NCBI RefSeq assembly: GCF_041429785.1
Contig: NZ_CP163423.1
Span: 62,001-126,000, forward strand
Source of the DNA: Fretibacter rubidus
GTDB taxonomy: Bacteria; Pseudomonadota; Alphaproteobacteria; Caulobacterales; Maricaulaceae
Length of the DNA: 64,000 bases
Direction: 5' to 3'
This document shows, in pieces, positions 63,022 to 64,000 of the stretch. Positions within the stretch are counted from its first letter, which is position 1. Each line of letters begins with the position of its first letter. The position numbers were made by a program, and so were the translations under genes. Under the pieces are notes generated by a model. The model saw nothing but the letters and a program-made list of their open reading frames with translations, was not told the DNA's origin and ran no database searches.

Positions 63022-63331
63022 ATTTTCCCCTGACGTCAGATTTCGTCGTGTAGATTTCATAATAGAATCCAGTTTTTATATATTTGGGGGCAAAGCGGCG
63101 CTTAAAGCTAGTCTTTTTTGTAAAAATAAGGTGCGTAATAGTAAATCATTCCATGAACTGGGGGGGTAAACCACGTTATTTATCCTGTTTTTCTCTTTAC
63201 GGGCCGCGAAGTCGCACTTTTATGCTCATTTGCGAAAATAAACGCTGGCGGGCGAGCGGCCTTTTTTGGCGTACGTCTTCTACAGAGTTTCTGCTGTTGA
63301 GGTTACGGGCCGCCTCGCGTAAACCGCAATT
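63022..63331. other. 310-bp divergent intergenic region between dctP and crcB
   Basis: No gene is seen. The dctP ribosome site is at its left end and AT-rich stretches suit promoters. I looked for a fluoride (crcB) riboswitch, given the gene downstream, and saw none of its conserved core. Confidence 0.6.
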
Positions 63332-63727
63332 ATGAACGGATTTATTTATGTGGCAATGGGCGGCGCGATTGGGGCGTCATTACGTCACCTGCTGAGCGGG
63401 GCGATGATGCGCGCCTTTGGCCCAGATAAGCCGCTGGGATTTATGAGCGCCACATTTTGCGCCAATGTTTTGGGCGGGTTTTTGATGGGGGTTCTGGTCG
63501 GTTGGCTGGCGCTCCGTGTGTCTGGCGGAGAAGGCTTGCGGCTGTTCCTTGGTGTCGGGCTTCTTGGCGGTTTCACGACGTTTAGCGCCTTTTCTCTAGA
63601 GGCTGTGAATATGTTTGAACGGCGTGACTACGGCCCGCTTTTGGCCTATGTCAGCGGCTCAGTTTTATTATCATGTGCTGCGCTCCTTTTGGGGTTTATT
63701 GTGGCCCGGAAAGTCTTCTCCCTATGA
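63332..63727 (+). CDS. crcB: Fluoride exporter CrcB/Fluc
   Basis: 131 residues, four hydrophobic segments. The family marks are visible: MGGAIGASLRHLLSGAMM at the start, FCANVLGGFLMGVLVG with the conserved Asn, and GFLGGFTTFSAFSLEAVNMF-like (GLLGGFTTFSAFSLE), the phenylalanine and Thr/Ser fluoride track. It forms a dimeric fluoride channel in the inner membrane. Its stop overlaps the start of the next gene by four bases (ATGA). Confidence 0.96.
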   Translation: MNGFIYVAMGGAIGASLRHLLSGAMMRAFGPDKPLGFMSATFCANVLGGFLMGVLVGWLALRVSGGEGLRLFLGVGLLGGFTTFSAFSLEAVNMFERRDYGPLLAYVSGSVLLSCAALLLGFIVARKVFSL

Positions 63728-64000
63728 GCGGTGTTCAGCAAATTGAAATCATTGAAACCGATGCAGGCTCGCGCCTTGACCGTTGGTTTAAACGCATCTT
63801 TCCGCATGTTGCCCATGGGCGCGTGGAAAAGCTACTGCGCACGGGCCAATTGCGCGTCGACGGCAAACGCGCCAAAGGTAATCACCGGCTAGAGGCAGGG
63901 CAGATTGTACGCGTGCCTCCGCTGCCTGACCCGACCACTGAAAAGAAAGAGGTTACCATCCACCCCGCAGATGTGCATTTTATGCGGAGCCTTGTGATTT
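63724..64000 (+). CDS. RluC/RluD-type 23S rRNA pseudouridine synthase (5' end only)
   Basis: 92 codons are visible from ATG 63724 to the window edge. The N-terminal S4 RNA-binding domain can be read (SRLDRWFKRIFPHVAHGRVE; LLRTGQLRVDGKRAKGNHRL; LEAGQIVRVPPLPD). The catalytic domain with its Asp lies beyond the window. The frame and crcB overlap are as usual for an RluC-family gene; whether it is RluC or another member cannot be decided from this part. Confidence 0.88.
   Translation, partial: MSGVQQIEIIETDAGSRLDRWFKRIFPHVAHGRVEKLLRTGQLRVDGKRAKGNHRLEAGQIVRVPPLPDPTTEKKEVTIHPADVHFMRSLVI

Noticed and set aside
63022..63331. Fluoride riboswitch upstream of crcB
   Set aside because: The conserved GG-GAUGG-type core and pseudoknot sequences were not found in the leader.

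Overview
The window looks like a chromosomal segment of a marine alphaproteobacterium near the Hyphomonadaceae/Maricaulales (Caulobacter-like) branch. This is inferred from gene content, not from a marker phylogeny: a COQ9 protein, a fabA-fabB/fabI cluster, ffh-rpsP, two DUF465 (YdcH-like) genes, a DUF2853 protein, a TRAP transporter, a large TonB-dependent receptor, and two perfect TTAA-N7-TTAA boxes of the CtrA type. Genes are dense on both strands, with many start/stop overlaps. I saw no rRNA, tRNA, CRISPR array, transposase or phage gene.

Layout. 1-17996 is a divergent locus for a giant exported surface protein. Leftward genes encode an M50 metalloprotease fused to a HlyD-type adaptor (cut by the window edge), a HlyD adaptor with a GAF-like cytoplasmic region, and a periplasmic adaptor with a signal peptide. 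Rightward genes encode a TolC-type outer-membrane lipoprotein and a 4024-residue protein with an N-terminal LEPR-x-LL motif, a DUF4347 domain and a long array of cadherin/Ig-like repeats. No ABC ATPase is visible in the locus. 18070-19830 holds a small membrane protein and a family 2 glycosyltransferase. 20113-25643 pairs a TonB-dependent receptor with an S9 prolyl oligopeptidase.

25704-36963 is mostly housekeeping: a HIT protein, QueG, a TPR lipoprotein, an ABC-2 exporter pair, COQ9, a 513-residue protein of unknown family with a toxin-like layout, PurK/PurE, a GGDEF diguanylate cyclase, two DUF465 proteins and an SDR oxidoreductase. 36967-46650 carries a cysteine-rich vWA protein, ffh with a strong promoter and a terminator-like leader hairpin, rpsP with a long tail, a phasin-like/DUF2853 fusion, an LplA-like protein, MarC, an SPFH/RHH/DUF4177 cluster, an AraC/VOC pair and a LysE exporter.

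46703-55979 holds an exported repeat protein with a serine-rich tail, PhhB, PanE, and fabI separated from fabB-fabA by a LuxR solo on the other strand, then an SH3 protein and a D-2-hydroxyacid dehydrogenase. 56011-64000 has a lipoprotein metallo-beta-lactamase, a nested palindromic repeat, an aminotransferase/sulfotransferase pair, a His-rich protein, a ThiF/MoeB enzyme, a complete TRAP transporter, CrcB, and the start of an RluC-type pseudouridine synthase cut by the right edge.

The most notable system is the 1-17996 locus. I propose that it exports, and may proteolytically process, the LEPR-x-LL giant through a TolC conduit using a protease-fused adaptor in place of the usual type I ABC transporter. 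The gene assignments are read from sequence; the mechanism is inference.
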